14,841 bases of DNA from Pavlovales sp. CCMP2436 (taxonomy: Eukaryota; Haptophyta; Pavlovophyceae; Pavlovales). Below the pieces are notes generated by a model, which was given only the letters and a program-made list of their open reading frames with translations, was not told the origin of the DNA and ran no database searches. The translations under genes were made by a program, and so were the position numbers. Positions within the stretch are counted from its first letter, which is position 1. Every line of letters begins with the position of its first letter. The DNA lies in the NCBI GenBank assembly GCA_026770615.1, contig MU631319.1:451455-466295 (forward strand). Direction: 5' to 3'. Below, in pieces: positions 13,582-14,841 of this stretch.

Positions 13582-14484
13582 TCAAGTGGGAGGTGCGTGT
13601 AAATATCTAGAAATACGCCCGTCCCATGACAGGTCTCCACCGGACCCAAGCGTTGAGAAAACACTTGGATCAAGGGACCTTAGCAGTCGAGCACACGAAG
13701 ATGCGCACAATTGGGACAACAATACGCTCAACGCCTAGAACAAAGATATGGAATTCTACAGATCTAGTACATACCCCCCCTCCTCCCCCCCGGGCAGGAA
13801 TTAGTTACGTACTTGCGAGATGGTCTCGCTGGGGTTTAGTTTTTAATTCTATTTGTGACACCGGATTCTATTTACACGGTATCCCCTAAAGATATTTGTG
13901 ACACCGGATTCTATTTACACGGTATCCCCTAAAGATATGAAATTTTACAGATCTAGTACATACCCCCCCTCCTCCTCCCCCCGGGCAGGAATAGTGAGGA
14001 ATTAGTTATTTACCTGCGGGATGGTCTCATCTCGGCCGAAGCCATGTCCCCGCACGGCGCGGCGAACAATGAGGCCCATGGCGACGAGACCGACACTGAG
14101 CACGGCCAGCGCTGCGTGTGTGCGTGCGTGTGTGGGGGGGGGGGTTGGGGTGGGGGAGAGAGAGGGTCAATGTACAGTAGTAGTAGTAATGAACAATTCA
14201 AATAATGAACGAGGCCGACACTGAGCACGGCTAGCGCTGCGTGTGTGTGTGAGAGGGGGGGGGTGGGGTGGGGTGGGGGGGGCTGGTGGCCGAATATTTC
14301 CGAATAGGAGTAGAAGTGGTAGCAGTAGTAGTACTAAAAATAACACTGAGAAGAAGGACAATATTGTACCTGGCTTCCACACACTACTCGCCGCGTGTGC
14401 GCTGAGGCGGGAATATGGCTGGTGGCTGAATATGGAAGGGTCGATGCCATACGTATAGTCGGGTAGGAGCTCAGCAATGCCGTC
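13582..14484 (-). CDS. Intron-containing gene, putative single-pass membrane protein
   Basis: Three minus-strand segments join with matching phases. Exon 14484-14370 (acceptor AATAATAG, donor CAG/GTACAA) reads DGIAELLPDYTYGIDPSIFS and on to VWKP plus one base. Exon 14111-14014 (acceptor CACACACGCAG, donor CAG/GTAAAT) reads LAVLSVGLVAMGLIV, a likely transmembrane helix, then a basic stretch RRAVRGHGFGRDETIPQ, in phase with the first. Exon 13734-13582 (acceptor TTTGTTCTAG) continues in phase 0 for 50 residues to TGA; it is the least certain. The helix followed by RR suggests a membrane anchor with a cytoplasmic basic side. No start codon lies in frame in the first exon, so the gene probably begins upstream of the minisatellite, beyond the window. 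The family was not recognised. Confidence 0.45.
13741..14013 (-). repeat. Intron made of duplicated copies, with a 43-bp tandem pair
   Basis: The block ACAGATCTAGTACATACCCC with its C-rich run, GGGCAGGAAT and TTAGTTA...GATGGTCTC occurs twice (from about 13757 and from about 13946). Between them, the 43-bp unit TTTGTGACACCGGATTCTAT ... CCCCTAAAGATA is present twice in tandem (about 13853-13895 and 13896-13938). The duplicated block includes the donor junction of exon 14111-14014. Confidence 0.85.
14086..14290 (-). repeat. Duplicated exon/acceptor junction and GT/G-rich tracts
   Basis: CCGACACTGAGCACGGCCAG CGCTGCGTGTGTG at about 14089-14122 (the start of the coding exon and its acceptor) recurs at about 14215-14248 as CCGACACTGAGCACGGCTAG CGCTGCGTGTGTG, each followed by a G-rich run. 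The second copy lies inside the putative intron 14112-14369 and would be a decoy acceptor. Confidence 0.85.
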
Positions 14485-14841
14485 CTATTATTAGTTATAG
14501 CAGTAGTATTCTTATTATTTATGATTTAGGGGGGATCCTATTATTAGTTATAGCAGTAGTATTCTTATTATTTATGTTTTAGGGGGGATCCTATTATTAG
14601 TTATAGCAGTAGTATTCTTATTATTTATGTTTTAGGGGGGATCCTATTATTAGTTATAGCAGTAGTATTCTTATTATTTATGTTTTAGGGGGGATCCTAT
14701 TATTAGTTATAGCAGTAGTATTCTTATTATTTATGTTTTAGGGGGGATCCTATTATTAGTTATAGCAGTAGTATTCTTATTATTTATGTTTTAGGGGGGA
14801 TCCTATTATTAGTTATAGCAGTAGTATTCTTATTATTTATG
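14484..14841. repeat. 53-bp minisatellite, about 6.8 copies, running off the window
   Basis: CCTATTATTAGTTATAGCAG TAGTATTCTTATTATTTATG TTTTAGGGGGGAT repeats with a 53-bp period (GATCC at 14534, 14587, 14640 and so on). The copies look identical except that the first has ATGATTTAGG where the others have ATGTTTTAGG. Each full junction contains one GGATCC. On the minus strand each unit contains ATAACTAATAATAG, the same sequence that forms the acceptor of the exon at 14484. The unit also contains TTTAGGG, probably by chance. Confidence 0.97.

Noticed and set aside
14027..14450. MASTLPYSATSHIP frame starting at ATG 14450 (minus) as the gene start
   Set aside because: In that frame the next exon would read without the hydrophobic helix. 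The alternative frame joins to LAVLSVGLVAMG with a fitting phase 1 junction and is more protein-like.
14484..14841. CRISPR array or telomere
   Set aside because: The 53-bp units are contiguous with no unique spacers, so this is not CRISPR. TTTAGGG occurs once per unit but within a longer non-telomeric sequence, so it is a minisatellite.

Overview
This looks like nuclear DNA of a eukaryotic microbe, probably an alga or other protist. The signs are exon-like coding islands bounded by GT/AG junctions, long AT-rich and low-complexity spacers, many dispersed repeats, non-LTR retrotransposon coding sequence, and no operon-like gene packing. I cannot assign a lineage. No rRNA, tRNA or CRISPR array was recognised. 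Most of the window is a graveyard of nested mobile elements with GC-rich gene fragments between them.

Left part (1-2.9 kb): microsatellites, two short GC-rich coding islands on + (619-849, 1036-1257), a complete 166-bp TA-flanked MITE (1611-1776), and a GC-rich coding segment on - with an internal frameshift (about 2858-1931). Middle part (2.9-7.3 kb): a dispersed repeat, then a complete 420-bp inverted-repeat element with 4-bp target duplications and a perfect internal hairpin (3145-3564). After these come a decayed LINE zinc-knuckle fragment, a GC-rich tail resembling sequence found downstream of reverse transcriptases, and an OTU-protease-like ORF split by a second copy of the MITE. The OTU reading frame runs on into a short piece that resembles a family B DNA polymerase.

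Right-middle part (7.3-12.4 kb): an unrecognised ORF with a good Kozak context (7857-8249), and a segment bounded by 41-bp inverted repeats that encodes a second copy of the RT-tail-like domain (8645-9133). A long LINE 3' half follows on + (9146-11616: RNase H-like domain, zinc knuckle, 69-bp tandem repeats, basic tail). Then comes an inverted second copy of the 420-bp element (11990-12413). Right end (13-14.84 kb): an intron-containing gene on - can be pieced together from exons whose phases fit (14484-14370, 14111-14014, 13734-13582). Its introns hold duplicated copies of their own splice junctions, and the window ends in a 53-bp minisatellite whose unit is itself an intron 3' end.

The strongest new observations are four: the 420-bp hairpin element, with two copies, two different 4-bp duplications and a compensatory change in the hairpin; the splice-junction duplications and minisatellite in the right-end gene; the phase-neutral MITE insertion in the OTU ORF; and two colinear repeat scaffolds, only one of which carries about 0.9 kb of GC-rich coding DNA.
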